Source: Avispirillum sp959601495 (lineage in GTDB: Bacteria > Bacillota > Clostridia > Oscillospirales > CAG-272). Taken from it: a DNA stretch of 64,000 bases. The stretch is taken from assembly GCA_959601495.1 (NCBI GenBank), contig CAUGPT010000004.1, forward strand, positions 23,964 to 87,963, in the 5' to 3' direction. The notes beneath the pieces are model-generated. The model did no database searches. It was not told where the DNA came from and saw only the letters and a program-made list of their open reading frames with translations. The position numbers and the translations under genes were made by a program. Positions 50,008-59,503 of this stretch are shown here, piece after piece (the stretch's first letter is position 1; each line of letters begins with the position of its first letter).

Positions 50008-51519
50008 GTGGATCTCAGAACTGAAGAAATAAACAAGCTTCTGCACGAGCGTATAGAAAGCTTTGACGAAATGTCGGCGGTATACGCAAGCGGCAGAGTT
50101 GCAAGCATATCCGACGGCGTTGTCAAGGTAGACAGACTGCCCGGGCGCTGCAACGGCGAGCTGCTGCGCTTCGGCAAAAATACATGGGGAATTGCCATGG
50201 ACCTTGACGAGGACGGCGTCGGCGCCGTTCTGCTGACGCATGACGCAAGCGTTTCCGTCGGCGATCCGGTAGGCGGCACGGGGCACCCCGTGGACGTGCC
50301 GGTATCCGACGAGGTCATAGGACGCATAATATCTCCTCTCGGACTGCCTCTTGACGGCCGTCCGCTGAAGGCAAAGAAATACGCGCCCATGGAAAAGCCC
50401 GCACCGTCCATAAACATGCGCCGTCCCGTTGATACTCCTATGGAAACGGGCATACTTGCCATTGACTCCATGATACCCATAGGCCGCGGTCAGCGTGAGC
50501 TTATCATAGGCGACAGACAGACGGGCAAAACAGCCATCGCCATTGACACTATTATAAACCAGCGCGGCAAAAACGTTATATGCGTGTACTGCGCCATCGG
50601 TCAGAAGGCTTCTACAATCGCTAAAGTGGCGCAGCAGCTCAGATCCTGCGGCGCAATGGACTATACGGTCGTTGTGGCTGCAACGGCATCGGATATGCCT
50701 GCAATGCAGTATCTTGCTCCCTACGCGGCTTGCTCCGTGGCAGAGGAGTTCATGAGCGGCGGGCGCGACGTGCTTGTGGTTTATGACGACCTTTCAAAGC
50801 ACGCGGTCGCATACAGAACAATGTCGCTGCTTCTGCACAGACCGCCGGGACGTGAGGCGTACCCCGGAGACGTATTCTACCTCCATTCGAGACTTCTGGA
50901 GCGCAGCGCCTGCCTTTCGGAGGCAATGGGCGGCGGCTCGATCACGGCACTGCCTATAATCGAAACTGTGGGCGGCAATATTTCATCGTATATCCCCACA
51001 AACGTTATATCCATAACGGACGGTCAGATATTCCTTGAAACAGAGCTGTTTTACAGCGGCGTCCGCCCTGCGGTAAACACGGGACTTTCCGTATCCCGCG
51101 TGGGCAGAAGCGCTCAGTTCAAGGCTATGCGCAAGGTCTCGGGACTTCTGCGTATAGAGCTTGCCCAGTATAAGGAGATGGCTGTGTTTGCGCGCTTCGG
51201 CTCAGACGCCGATCCTTCCACAAAGCATATTCTCGACCGCGGTGCCTGCCTTACCGAGCTTTTGAAGCAGGGACAACAGTCCCCGTATTCTACGGCACAG
51301 CAGGTAGCACTGCTTGCGGCATACCGCGACGGCATTTTCGACGGCATGAGCCCCGATAAGGTGTCATGCGCGAAGACCTCTTTCCTTGACTACATGGAAA
51401 AAGCGGCGTCTGCGGAATTTGCGGAGATCGCAAAAACCGGAGATATGTCCGAGGACTGTGAAAAGTCTCTCTGCGCGCAAATGGCAGAGTGGAAAAAGAC
51501 TTCGGAGGCAGAGCAGTGA
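50008..51519 (+). CDS. atpA: ATP synthase F1 subunit alpha
   Basis: It is the non-catalytic nucleotide-binding subunit of F1. The 503-residue protein has an N-terminal helix (TEEINKLLHERIESFDE) that normally contacts delta, the P-loop GDRQTGKT (168-175), VVYDDLSKHAVAYR, GGGSITALPIIET and VNTGLSVSRVGRSAQ. The size is standard. I start it at GTG 50008, nine bases after AAAGGAGG. The stop TGA overlaps the atpG start GTG. Confidence 0.96.
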   Translation: MDLRTEEINKLLHERIESFDEMSAVYASGRVASISDGVVKVDRLPGRCNGELLRFGKNTWGIAMDLDEDGVGAVLLTHDASVSVGDPVGGTGHPVDVPVSDEVIGRIISPLGLPLDGRPLKAKKYAPMEKPAPSINMRRPVDTPMETGILAIDSMIPIGRGQRELIIGDRQTGKTAIAIDTIINQRGKNVICVYCAIGQKASTIAKVAQQLRSCGAMDYTVVVAATASDMPAMQYLAPYAACSVAEEFMSGGRDVLVVYDDLSKHAVAYRTMSLLLHRPPGREAYPGDVFYLHSRLLERSACLSEAMGGGSITALPIIETVGGNISSYIPTNVISITDGQIFLETELFYSGVRPAVNTGLSVSRVGRSAQFKAMRKVSGLLRIELAQYKEMAVFARFGSDADPSTKHILDRGACLTELLKQGQQSPYSTAQQVALLAAYRDGIFDGMSPDKVSCAKTSFLDYMEKAASAEFAEIAKTGDMSEDCEKSLCAQMAEWKKTSEAEQ

Positions 51520-52406
51520 GCAGCCTCGGTGAGATAAAGAGTCATATAGGCGCAATTGAACAGACGCGGCAGATAACAAACGCAATGTACCTCATATCCG
51601 CGTCAAAGATGCGCAGCACCATAAAGAAGATAGACTATAACGTCAAATATATGGCGCGTCTGCGCTCTACTATGAAGGATATTCTTTTGCATACGGACGA
51701 TCTTTCGGGCTATCATTTCATAAGGCGCAGAAAAGAAAGCCGCAATGTGCTTCTTATCCTTGTAACGGGCGATAAGGGCATGTGCGGCGGATACAATCTT
51801 AACGCCGAGGCGGTATTCAGAGACGCCGAAGAAAAATTCAAAAGCCGCGGCGTCGGCGTGCGCATAGGCACCGTCGGCATCGTTGGCGAGGAGTTTCTGG
51901 AGAGCCGCAATACTCCGCCGGACTTTCGGTGGAGAGGCGTTATTCAGGATCCCACGCTGTACAGCGCGCGTCAGATAGCGTCGACCGTTATCGAAGAATA
52001 CGACAGCGGCAGAGCGGATGAAATATACATGGTATATACCAGGTACCGCAATTCGGCGGTGCAGACGGCTGATATCATGCAGCTTCTGCCCATTGAGCTT
52101 GAGGACTACGAGGATGTCGGCGTTGAGTACAGCGAGAGAACACATATGAATTTCGAGCCGTCGCCGAAGGCGGTTTTCGCAAATCTTGTGCCGCAGTATC
52201 TTATAGCGCTTATTTTCAACATGCTTGTACAGTCGTCCACGGGCGAATACGCGGCGCGTATGAACGCCATGCAGACTTCGACCTCCAATGCGGACGAAAT
52301 GCTCTCTGCGCTGCGCAGCGAGTATAACAGAACAAGACAGCTTGACATTACAAACGAGATCATAGAAATTGCCGCCACCACCGGAACGGTCAGCGACGGC
52401 AACTGA
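51516..52406 (+). CDS. atpG: ATP synthase F1 subunit gamma
   Basis: It is the central rotor shaft. The 296-residue protein has the N-terminal helix SSLGEIKSHIGAIEQTRQIT, the central alpha/beta domain (LLILVTGDKGMCGGYNLNAE) and the C-terminal helix (EYAARMNAMQTSTSNADEML then YNRTRQLDITNEIIEIA). It starts at GTG 51516, overlapping the atpA stop as GTGA, behind GGAGG. atpD follows after 33 bases. Confidence 0.95.
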   Translation: MSSLGEIKSHIGAIEQTRQITNAMYLISASKMRSTIKKIDYNVKYMARLRSTMKDILLHTDDLSGYHFIRRRKESRNVLLILVTGDKGMCGGYNLNAEAVFRDAEEKFKSRGVGVRIGTVGIVGEEFLESRNTPPDFRWRGVIQDPTLYSARQIASTVIEEYDSGRADEIYMVYTRYRNSAVQTADIMQLLPIELEDYEDVGVEYSERTHMNFEPSPKAVFANLVPQYLIALIFNMLVQSSTGEYAARMNAMQTSTSNADEMLSALRSEYNRTRQLDITNEIIEIAATTGTVSDGN

Positions 52407-52439
52407 TCATACTCGGTTTGCCATGCGGAAAGGAAAACC

Positions 52440-53828
52440 ATGAGCGAGATTTCCAAGGGTACAATAATAAAGATCCGCGGCTCTGTGCTGGATGTACGGA
52501 TAACCGACGGCAGAATGCCGTCCGTAAACTCTCTTGTGACCTGCCCCGAAACGGGACATCACATGGAGGTGGCGGCGCAGGTGTCGGAAAATACCGTGCG
52601 CTGCATCGCGCTTGAGTCCACCGACGGACTGATGTGCGGCACCGACTGCGTCAGCGACGGCGAACCCATAAAGGTTCCCGTAGGGGACGCAGTCATCGGC
52701 AGAGTAGTGGACGTTCTCGGCCGCCCCATCGACGGCGGGGACGAGATAAAGACGGACAAATATATGTCCATACACCGTCAGCCTCCGGCGCTCAGCGAGC
52801 AGAAGCCCGTAAGCGAGCTGCTTGAAACGGGAATTAAGGTCATAGACTTGCTTGCGCCTTATGCCAAGGGCGGTAAAATAGGACTTTTCGGCGGCGCAGG
52901 CGTCGGCAAGACAGTGCTTATCATGGAAATGATACACAATGTTGCCACTAATCACGGCGGATATTCCGTGTTCACCGGAGTAGGCGAGCGAAGCAGGGAA
53001 GGCAACGAGCTTATTGAGGATATGCGCGACAGCGGCGTAATCAATAAGGCTATTCTGGCTTTCGGTCAGATGAACGAGCCCTCCGGCTCGCGTATGCGCG
53101 TTGCGCTGACCGGGCTTACCATGGCGGAGTATCTGAGAGACGAAAAACGTCAGGACGTGCTTTTGTTTATAGATAACATATACCGTTTCGTGCAGGCGGG
53201 CAGTGAAGTTTCCGCACTTCTGGGCAGACTGCCCTCCGCGGTCGGATATCAGCCGACGCTTGCAAACGAGCTCGGCGATCTGGAAGAGCGCATTGCGTCA
53301 ACGGACAAGGGCTCTATAACGTCAGTGCAGGCTATATATGTGCCCGCGGACGACCTTACCGACCCTGCGCCCGCTACAATTTTTACTCATCTTGACGCAA
53401 CTACGGTGCTTTCGAGAAGCATTGCGGAGCTTGGTATATATCCCGCAGTCGACCCGCTTGCCAGCGCAAGCCGTATGCTTGAGCCCGATATTGTGGGCGC
53501 TGAGCATTACCGTGTAGCTCACGCCGTGCAGGAGTGCCTGCAGCGCTATGCGGAGCTTAAGGATATAATCGCCATACTCGGTATGGATGAGCTTTCCGCG
53601 CAGGATAAGCTTACTGTCTACCGTGCGCGCAAGATCAGAAACTTTTTGTCCCAGCCAATGAGCGTTGCAAAGGCGTTTACGGGTCAGGAGGGCAAATTCG
53701 TGCCTGTCGGGGACACGGTTGAAAGCTTCAGACAGATCATTGACGGCAAGGCGGACGATATTCCCGAGGCGGCGTTCCTCAATGTGGGCGATATCGACGA
53801 GGCAAGAGAAAAGGCAAAAACGGTCTGA
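52440..53828 (+). CDS. atpD: ATP synthase F1 subunit beta
   Basis: It is the catalytic subunit. The 462-residue protein has P-loop GGAGVGKT (151-158), the catalytic-region GERSREGNEL (182-191), LLFIDNIYRFVQAGSEVSAL, LGRLPSAVGYQPTLANELGD, and the C-terminal DELSAQDKLTVYRARKI. In DNIYRF the usual Phe is Tyr, a mild change. It starts at ATG 52440, behind AAAGGAAAACC. atpC follows after 27 bases. Confidence 0.97.
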   Translation: MSEISKGTIIKIRGSVLDVRITDGRMPSVNSLVTCPETGHHMEVAAQVSENTVRCIALESTDGLMCGTDCVSDGEPIKVPVGDAVIGRVVDVLGRPIDGGDEIKTDKYMSIHRQPPALSEQKPVSELLETGIKVIDLLAPYAKGGKIGLFGGAGVGKTVLIMEMIHNVATNHGGYSVFTGVGERSREGNELIEDMRDSGVINKAILAFGQMNEPSGSRMRVALTGLTMAEYLRDEKRQDVLLFIDNIYRFVQAGSEVSALLGRLPSAVGYQPTLANELGDLEERIASTDKGSITSVQAIYVPADDLTDPAPATIFTHLDATTVLSRSIAELGIYPAVDPLASASRMLEPDIVGAEHYRVAHAVQECLQRYAELKDIIAILGMDELSAQDKLTVYRARKIRNFLSQPMSVAKAFTGQEGKFVPVGDTVESFRQIIDGKADDIPEAAFLNVGDIDEAREKAKTV

Positions 53829-53855
53829 TGCCGTGCCGGAAAGGAGAGTGGCGCA

Positions 53856-54263
53856 TTGAACACTTTCAAGCTTGAAGTGCTGACGCCGAAAAGAGAATTT
53901 TACAGCGGCGACGTTGAAGCGGTTACGATCGTACTTGACGACGGTGAGATGACCATTCTCAGAGATCACGAGCCGATGCTTGCCGCGCTTGAGATAGGCG
54001 AGATGCGAATAAAGACCGAAGAAGGGTGGAGAAGCGCTTTTGCTTCTCAGGGCTTTGTGGAGGTCAGACCGGATGAGACGCTTATATTCGTGCAGGCGTG
54101 CGAGTGGCCCGAGGATATAGACGAGGCACGCGCCGAGGAGACGCGTCAGCGCGCTGCGGAAGCCATGCGGCAGAAGCTGAGCATCATTGAGTATAAGGAG
54201 AGCCAGGCTGCCCTTGCAAGGGCTATGACAAGGCTCAGAGTCAAAAAGCATCTGAATTATTGA
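53856..54263 (+). CDS. atpC: ATP synthase F1 subunit epsilon
   Basis: It is the rotor subunit that couples and can inhibit F1. The 135-residue protein has the N-terminal beta-barrel (FKLEVLTPKREFYSGDVEAV, GEMTILRDHEPMLAALEIG) and the C-terminal two-helix part (ARAEETRQRAAEAMRQKLS, SQAALARAMTRLRVKKHL). It starts at TTG 53856 behind AAGGAG at nine bases. It is the last gene of the operon, and GC-rich hairpins and a terminator follow. Confidence 0.93.
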   Translation: MNTFKLEVLTPKREFYSGDVEAVTIVLDDGEMTILRDHEPMLAALEIGEMRIKTEEGWRSAFASQGFVEVRPDETLIFVQACEWPEDIDEARAEETRQRAAEAMRQKLSIIEYKESQAALARAMTRLRVKKHLNY

Positions 54264-54275
54264 TTTATTATATTT

Positions 54276-54360
54276 GCGGGGCTCCGCGCCCCGCACCCCG
54301 ACCGATATATATGGGGCTTCACCCCATACCCCGACCCGAAAAAACCGGGCAGGATAGGTT
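54276..54360. repeat. GC-rich hairpin cluster after atpC
   Basis: Successive inverted repeats (GGGGCTCCGCGCCCC; ATGGGGCTTCACCCCAT) and CCCGACCCGAAAA/CCGGGC-type segments lie in about 85 bases between atpC and the terminator. No gene is seen. They resemble short dispersed intergenic repeats. Confidence 0.4.
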
Positions 54361-54368
54361 TCAGACTA

Positions 54369-55943
54369 TCAAATAAAGAAAGCAAAAAGGCTGCCGCACG
54401 GCAGCCTTTTTTTCTCATCCGTTTCGGCAACAGCTTCCATGTCCGAAACAAGAGTATCCCTTGATGTTTCGGTCTCCTCGGAGAACTGCACATCCGAAGC
54501 CTGCTCAAGCTGATAGCTCTTCGCACCGTCGTAGTCGTCCTTTGAGAAATGACGAGTCTGCACATCGCTGTCGGAATTCACCATGAACGCTATTTGCGGA
54601 TTCTGATGATTCTTTGCTATGTTGTCATGGTCGTATTCCATGTTATAATCCATGACCGACGCGATTTTGAAACCCAAGTACTTCTCATAAAACTTATGCA
54701 ACGGCTGATTCGGCGACATATAGCAGTCAAGGGTACTTGTGCGTTCTTTCACAACAGGCGCTATTGCACTGAGAAATCCTCTTTGTGTTCCGAGGTTATA
54801 AACACTTACAATGTCACCGTCTTTAGTAATGGCAAAGCCGCTCATACCGTCGTCGGTGATGTAGTTCGTCATATCCTCATATCCTATGGAATCGGCAGTT
54901 GTTTTTATGCCGTGCAGGTCTACAAGTTCTCCGTTTTTGAGAAAACATCTGCATATCCCAAAAATATCGTGAAAGGTAGTCGCGTCGACAATAACGACCT
55001 TGAATTTGTTTCCGTCTCTGGATGTCAGATTAAATTCATTACCATACCGATTGCTGCTACTGCCGGTTCGCACTCGTCTTCGAAAAAGAACTTGAAGTCC
55101 GGCTCGTACTCTTTCATCAAGCGAGGCACTGCCACTTCTGAAAGCGAGGGCATCTCTCTGAGACATTTCTCTACAAGCTTTTTGTACGTCTCTAAATCTT
55201 TGATCGAATGATTTTCCATCTTCATCCTCCGTTCCTGATTTGATTATATCATAAATTTTTTTCTGTGTCGAGGAATTATCAAAAGTTGTTTCTTCCGACA
55301 GCTGCAGCCCCTCTTTCTCCGCCTGCTTTTCGAGAACATCAAGATTTTCTCTCGTCTTCGCATTCTCCGCCTCGGCGAGAGCGTCCCTCATATTCCGTAT
55401 GGAATTCTCAAGAGCGTTGTCGAATACCTCCTGTACCTCCTCAAGGCTCTTGAGCGCTTCTCTGAGCTTCAGCGCCGCATCGTGCAGCTCCTCGTTGCCG
55501 TCGTACATATCCGTCTGTGCCTTGCGAAGATTTGCGATAAATTCCCGTACCTTCGTGACTACCTTTACAAACAGGCTTGCATTTTCCGTGGCAAGCTTTT
55601 CAAGTGCCTTGCTGTCACGAAGCAGCATTTCGCAGCCGTCCGCAATGACCTCATCGGATGCCATGGCATAGCTCATGCCGAGCTTGTCCATTTTTTCCTT
55701 AACAAGCGCGTCAAAATCAGCCTCCAAAGCATCGCGGATGTAGTCTGTCAGTACGTTGTAATCAGCTTCGCTCCACGTCTTTATGGAGTGCGTGACCTCA
55801 TGCGCGAGTGTGTGACCGAGAATTCCGCGCACATCGGTTGCGTTGTATGTTGCATCAGCGCGCAGATATATTGTGTTGGTCTTCTCATCATATGCACCGT
55901 TTTTCAGCGCTTCGCCGATGCGCTCCCCGTCTGAAAGCTCAAA
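54369..55943 (-). pseudogene. C-terminal remnant of a large phage/mobile-element protein
   Basis: An open frame of about 525 codons on the minus strand starts without a start codon, directly against the infB terminator. It ends by reading through the ATP synthase terminator, so its last residues (KKRLPCGSLFAFFI) are terminator-encoded. Visible parts are a zinc-protease-like segment (LGHTLAHEVTHSIKTW), Glu/Lys-rich coiled coils, and a C-terminal GNAT-like segment (LHKFYEKYLGFKIASVMDY). It contains repeated SEET linkers. These features fit the C-terminal portion of the very large polyvalent proteins of clostridial phages and conjugative elements. The nearest usable start would be GTG 55832 (488 residues), with no good ribosome site. 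It lies within conserved housekeeping genes, so it is an inserted and decayed fragment. Confidence 0.7.
54384..54414 (+). terminator. Terminator of the ATP synthase operon
   Basis: GGCTGCC-GCAC-GGCAGCC is followed by seven T residues, and preceded by AAAAA, so it is bidirectional. It lies about 125 bases after atpC. Confidence 0.82.
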
Positions 55944-55944
55944 T

Positions 55945-55973
55945 AAAAAAGCCGCCGAAGGCGGCTTTTTTAT
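55945..55973 (-). terminator. Terminator of the infB operon
   Basis: GCCGCC-TTC-GGCGGC with six A on one side and six T on the other lies about 20 bases after the infB stop. It is bidirectional. Confidence 0.88.
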
Positions 55974-55992
55974 TCGGTTATCGCTTCATTAC

Positions 55993-58761
55993 TCAGCGGG
56001 CAACCTCTTCCATTACAAATGCTTCGAGTATATCGCCCTCTTTGATATCGTTGAACTTTTCAAGTCCGATACCGCATTCGTAGCCCTGCTGAACTTCCTT
56101 GACGTCGTCCTTGAAGCGGCGCAGAGAGGATATTTTGTCCTCAAATACCACGACACCGTCGCGTACAACGCGTATCTGCGCGTTTCTGGTTATGGTGCCG
56201 TCCTGCACATAGGAGCCTGCGATGGTTCCGACGTTGGGCACGTGTATGGTCTGGCGGACCTGCGCGTGACCGAGCAGCTTCTCCACGAATTCGGGAGCAA
56301 GCATACCCTTCATTGCGGCGGTGATCTCTTCGATGCACTCGTAAATGATGCGGTATGTGCGGATGTCAACGCCCTGGCGCTCCGCGGAGTCTATGGCGCC
56401 CTTGTCGGGACGGACGTTGAAGCCGACTATAATTGCGTTGGATGCGGCGGCGAGCATTACGTCGCCCTCGGTTATGCCGCCGACTGCGGAGTGGATAACG
56501 CGTACACGGACTTCGTCGTTGGAGATCTTTTCAAGCGACTGCTTGACTGCCTCTGCACTGCCGCCGACGTCTGCCTTGACGATGATATTGAGCTCCTGCA
56601 CGCCCTCTTTGATCTGAGCGAACAGGTCGTCCAGATTGACTTTCGCGTTTGCGCGGAATTCTTCTTCCTTTGCCTTTGCGCGGCGCTGCTCCGCAAGGGT
56701 GCGCGCCATTCTTTCGTCCTCAACGGCGTTGAATTCGTCGCCCGCGAGAGGAACTTCCGCGAGACCGATGATCTCAACGGGTACGGAGGGACCTGCGGTC
56801 TTAAGGGTCTTGCCCTTATCGTCCGTCATTGCGCGGACACGGCCTACGGCGGTGCCGGCGATCACGATATCTCCGCTGTGGAGAGTACCGTTCTGTACAA
56901 GCACGGTCGCAACGGGGCCGCGGCCCTTATCAAGTCTTGCCTCAATGACGATACCTTTCGCGCGTCTGTCGGGGTTGGCTTTGTATTCCTTAACATCCGC
57001 GATGAGCAGGATGTTCTCAAGAAGCTCTTTTATGCCCTGACCGGTGATCGCGGAAACAGGCACACACATAACGTCGCCGCCCCATTCCTCGGGAACAAGG
57101 TCGTAGTTGGTGAGCTCTGTTTTGACCGCGTCGGGGTTTGCGCCGGGCTTATCCATTTTGTTGATGGCAACGATAATTTCCACTCCCGCAGCCTTTGCGT
57201 GGTTGATAGCCTCAACTGTCTGAGGCATGATGCCGTCGTCTGCCGCGACAACAAGGATAGCTATATCCGTTGCCTGCGCGCCTCTTGCTCTCATGGCGGT
57301 GAACGCCTCGTGTCCGGGGGTGTCGAGGAACGTTATGTCACGTCCGTCGATGTTGACGGTGTACGCGCCGATATGCTGAGTTATACCGCCCGCCTCGCCT
57401 TTGGTAACGTTTGTGTGGCGGATAGCGTCCAGAAGGGAAGTTTTACCGTGGTCAACGTGACCCATAACGCACACAACGGGCGGACGCTCTTTGAGGTTTT
57501 CTTCTTTGTCTTCGTTCTCGTTGAACAGCTTTTCCTCAATGGTAACGACAACTTCCTTGGAAACGACAGCGCCCAGCTCGTCTGCGATGAGGTATGCGGT
57601 ATCGTAGTCGATGATCTGGTTGACGGTCACCATCATGCCCATAAGCATAAGGCGCTTTACGACCTCTGCAGCCGTAACCTTCAGTCTGCTTGCAAGCTCG
57701 CCGACGGAGATCTCATCGGGGATGGAGACCTTGAGCGGCTGCTGCTTTGCTTTCATGGCTTCCTGCTTGCGCAGGCGCTCCATAGCGGCGCTTTCCTTGT
57801 TGCGTCCCTTGGAGGAGCGCATATTTGTATTCTGTTTTTTGAGCTTCTGCTTGTTGGAAGCGTTTTCTGCTCTGTTATCGGTTACAAAGTTATCAAGACG
57901 CTCGTCGTACTTGGAGAGATCCACCGATGCGGATCTTGTGTCCACAACGCGGGTAGCTCCGGTACGTTTGCGCTCGTTGCCTTGAGCCTGAGGCTTCTTT
58001 TTGCCCATGGTGCTCTGGTCGGGAGTAAAGCTGCGGTCCTGCCCCTGGACCTGCGATGCTTTCTGTTCGTAAGCCTGCTGTATACGGCCCTTTACGCTCT
58101 GCTGAGCCTTTTTGACATCTGCGGGGCGCGACTGCTCTTTTGCGGGGGATGCGGCTGCGGCGGGTTTTGTGCTCTGCGCCGCGCCCGATGCCGCGGGCTG
58201 ATTGCGGCGGCTGAACTCGGCACGGGCAGCGTCGGTGCGGGCTTTGTTTTCTCCCGCTCTCTGTTCTCTCTGCTTTGCGCGCTCAGCGCCCTCGGCTTTT
58301 GCTTTTTCCTCCGCCTGCGCGCGTGCGCGTGCGGCAGCTGCGGCCTTCAGAAGGGCAGCGTCCTTTGCCGCGGCTCTTGCCTCAGCCTCTGCCTTTGCCT
58401 CGGCTTCTGCCTTGGCCTTTGCCTCGGCTTCAGCCTTTGCTTTTGCCTCAGCCTCAGCCTTTGCTTTTGCGGCAGCCTCGGCTCTCTCGCGTTCAGCCTT
58501 TCTCTCGGCAGCTATTGCCGCTGCTTTTGAGGGTCTGACAGTGGGGATCCGTGTCTTGCCGTGCAGATAGCCGTCAATATCGGTTATCTGGTTCTCCTTT
58601 GTAAAAGCGTCAAAGAACATGTTGAATTCATCGGGCTCAAGAAGAGTCATGGTCTTTTTCGTTCCGAGACCCTCCTCCTCAAGCTTTGTGATGATATCCT
58701 TTGTTTTAATGTCCAGGTCCTTTGCAAGCTGGTTAATACGGAACATCGGGGCTTGTGCCAT
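55993..58761 (-). CDS. infB: Translation initiation factor IF-2
   Basis: This GTPase positions initiator tRNA on the ribosome. The 922-residue protein has an N-terminal IF2_N motif (FRINQLAKDLDIKTKDIITK), an unusual Ala/Lys/Glu tract at about 90-165, a Gln/Arg/Lys-rich linker, a second IF2_N (SVGELASRLKVTAAEVVKRL) and the GTPase with GHVDHGKT (434-441), DTPGHE (480-485) and NKMDK (534-538). Domains II-IV follow, ending in RVVRDGVVVFEDKISSL and EGDILEAFVMEEV. It is the last gene of the rimP-nusA-rnpM-rplGA-infB operon. Confidence 0.97.
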   Translation of the reverse strand: MAQAPMFRINQLAKDLDIKTKDIITKLEEEGLGTKKTMTLLEPDEFNMFFDAFTKENQITDIDGYLHGKTRIPTVRPSKAAAIAAERKAERERAEAAAKAKAEAEAKAKAEAEAKAKAEAEAKAEAEARAAAKDAALLKAAAAARARAQAEEKAKAEGAERAKQREQRAGENKARTDAARAEFSRRNQPAASGAAQSTKPAAAASPAKEQSRPADVKKAQQSVKGRIQQAYEQKASQVQGQDRSFTPDQSTMGKKKPQAQGNERKRTGATRVVDTRSASVDLSKYDERLDNFVTDNRAENASNKQKLKKQNTNMRSSKGRNKESAAMERLRKQEAMKAKQQPLKVSIPDEISVGELASRLKVTAAEVVKRLMLMGMMVTVNQIIDYDTAYLIADELGAVVSKEVVVTIEEKLFNENEDKEENLKERPPVVCVMGHVDHGKTSLLDAIRHTNVTKGEAGGITQHIGAYTVNIDGRDITFLDTPGHEAFTAMRARGAQATDIAILVVAADDGIMPQTVEAINHAKAAGVEIIVAINKMDKPGANPDAVKTELTNYDLVPEEWGGDVMCVPVSAITGQGIKELLENILLIADVKEYKANPDRRAKGIVIEARLDKGRGPVATVLVQNGTLHSGDIVIAGTAVGRVRAMTDDKGKTLKTAGPSVPVEIIGLAEVPLAGDEFNAVEDERMARTLAEQRRAKAKEEEFRANAKVNLDDLFAQIKEGVQELNIIVKADVGGSAEAVKQSLEKISNDEVRVRVIHSAVGGITEGDVMLAAASNAIIVGFNVRPDKGAIDSAERQGVDIRTYRIIYECIEEITAAMKGMLAPEFVEKLLGHAQVRQTIHVPNVGTIAGSYVQDGTITRNAQIRVVRDGVVVFEDKISSLRRFKDDVKEVQQGYECGIGLEKFNDIKEGDILEAFVMEEVAR
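58371..58479 (-). repeat. Ala/Lys/Glu codon repeats in infB
   Basis: Near-identical short units encode a KAEAEAKA-type tract at about residues 95-130 of IF-2. This probably forms a long charged helix. Confidence 0.7.
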
Positions 58762-58824
58762 ATTGTTGTACCTGTTCCCCTTTGGCGGGGATCCTTTCCT
58801 GTCAGATTACTGAATGATCATTAA

Positions 58825-59139
58825 TTAGTCTTCGGCATTTTTGATAATTTCTCTTGCCAGCGACGGCAGTGTTACCGCAGCCGTTGCCGCGGGTGAAATT
58901 TTGCCGCAGCGTTTTGCCAGAGTTTCCATATCGACGCACAGCGCGATAAGCGGAACATTATAAAATGCGCATTTGTCTTTTATCTGTTTTGCGGTGCGCT
59001 CGGAAGCGTCGGCGGAGAGAAGCACGCATATTCCGCTTTGCCTGCGGCGTATCGCCGACAGCACCTGATCGGTGCCGAAAACGGCGTTTCTGCCAGCGGC
59101 GGCAAGGGAAACATACTTTAGTATCTTGTCAGTGTTCAT
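58825..59139 (-). CDS. rplGA: L7Ae/L30e-family ribosomal protein (YlxQ)
   Basis: The 104-residue RNA-binding protein binds kink-turn-like RNA. It shows LAAAGRNAVFGTDQVLSAIR, GICVLLSADASERTAKQIKD, FYNVPLIALCVDMETLAKRC. It sits in its normal place between rnpM and infB, and its start overlaps the rnpM stop by 11 bases. Confidence 0.9.
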   Translation of the reverse strand: MNTDKILKYVSLAAAGRNAVFGTDQVLSAIRRRQSGICVLLSADASERTAKQIKDKCAFYNVPLIALCVDMETLAKRCGKISPAATAAVTLPSLAREIIKNAED

Positions 59140-59440
59140 CTTTTTCGCTCTCTTCTTTTTCGCAGAGCTCTATTTCTTCCTCAAGCGCCTGAAGAACGCT
59201 TTCCGGAATTTCGACCTCGAGAGCGGACTTTATGCGGTTCTGCTTTCTTGCCTTTCTGAAGCAGGCTGCCTTTTTGCAGATGTATGCTCCGCGGCCTCCC
59301 GCTTTGCCGGTAAAGTCAAGCGACACCGTGCCCTCCGGGCTTCGCACTATTCTGATAAGCTCTTTTTTGGGAAAAGATTCGCCGCAGCCCGTGCATCGGC
59401 GCAGCGGAATTTTTCTCGGTTTCGCATTTTTCGGGGACAT
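59129..59440 (-). CDS. rnpM: YlxR/RnpM RNA-binding protein (DUF448)
   Basis: The 103-residue protein has RRCTGCGESFPKKELIRIVR (the conserved CxxC and basic region) and GRGAYICKKAACFRKARK, as in YlxR. Recent work in Bacillus names it RnpM, a modulator of RNase P, and earlier structures showed an RNA-binding fold. ATG 59440 follows AGGAGG at six bases. It lies 63 bases after nusA, and rplGA overlaps its end. Confidence 0.9.
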   Translation of the reverse strand: MSPKNAKPRKIPLRRCTGCGESFPKKELIRIVRSPEGTVSLDFTGKAGGRGAYICKKAACFRKARKQNRIKSALEVEIPESVLQALEEEIELCEKEESEKDEH

Positions 59441-59503
59441 GGCGTACCTCCTGCGCACTAAAGCCTTGGCAGGTTATCTGCGGCTTTTTGCGCGCTTTTT
59501 TCT

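Noticed and set aside
55025..55225. Alternative minus-strand frame of 66 codons within the mobile-element remnant
   Set aside because: It looks protein-like, but the main frame runs uninterrupted through the region with family-like sequence and the alternative frame has no partner.
55843..58530. Plus-strand open frame of 895 codons opposite infB
   Set aside because: It is the antisense of IF-2 with no start site and an unlikely composition.
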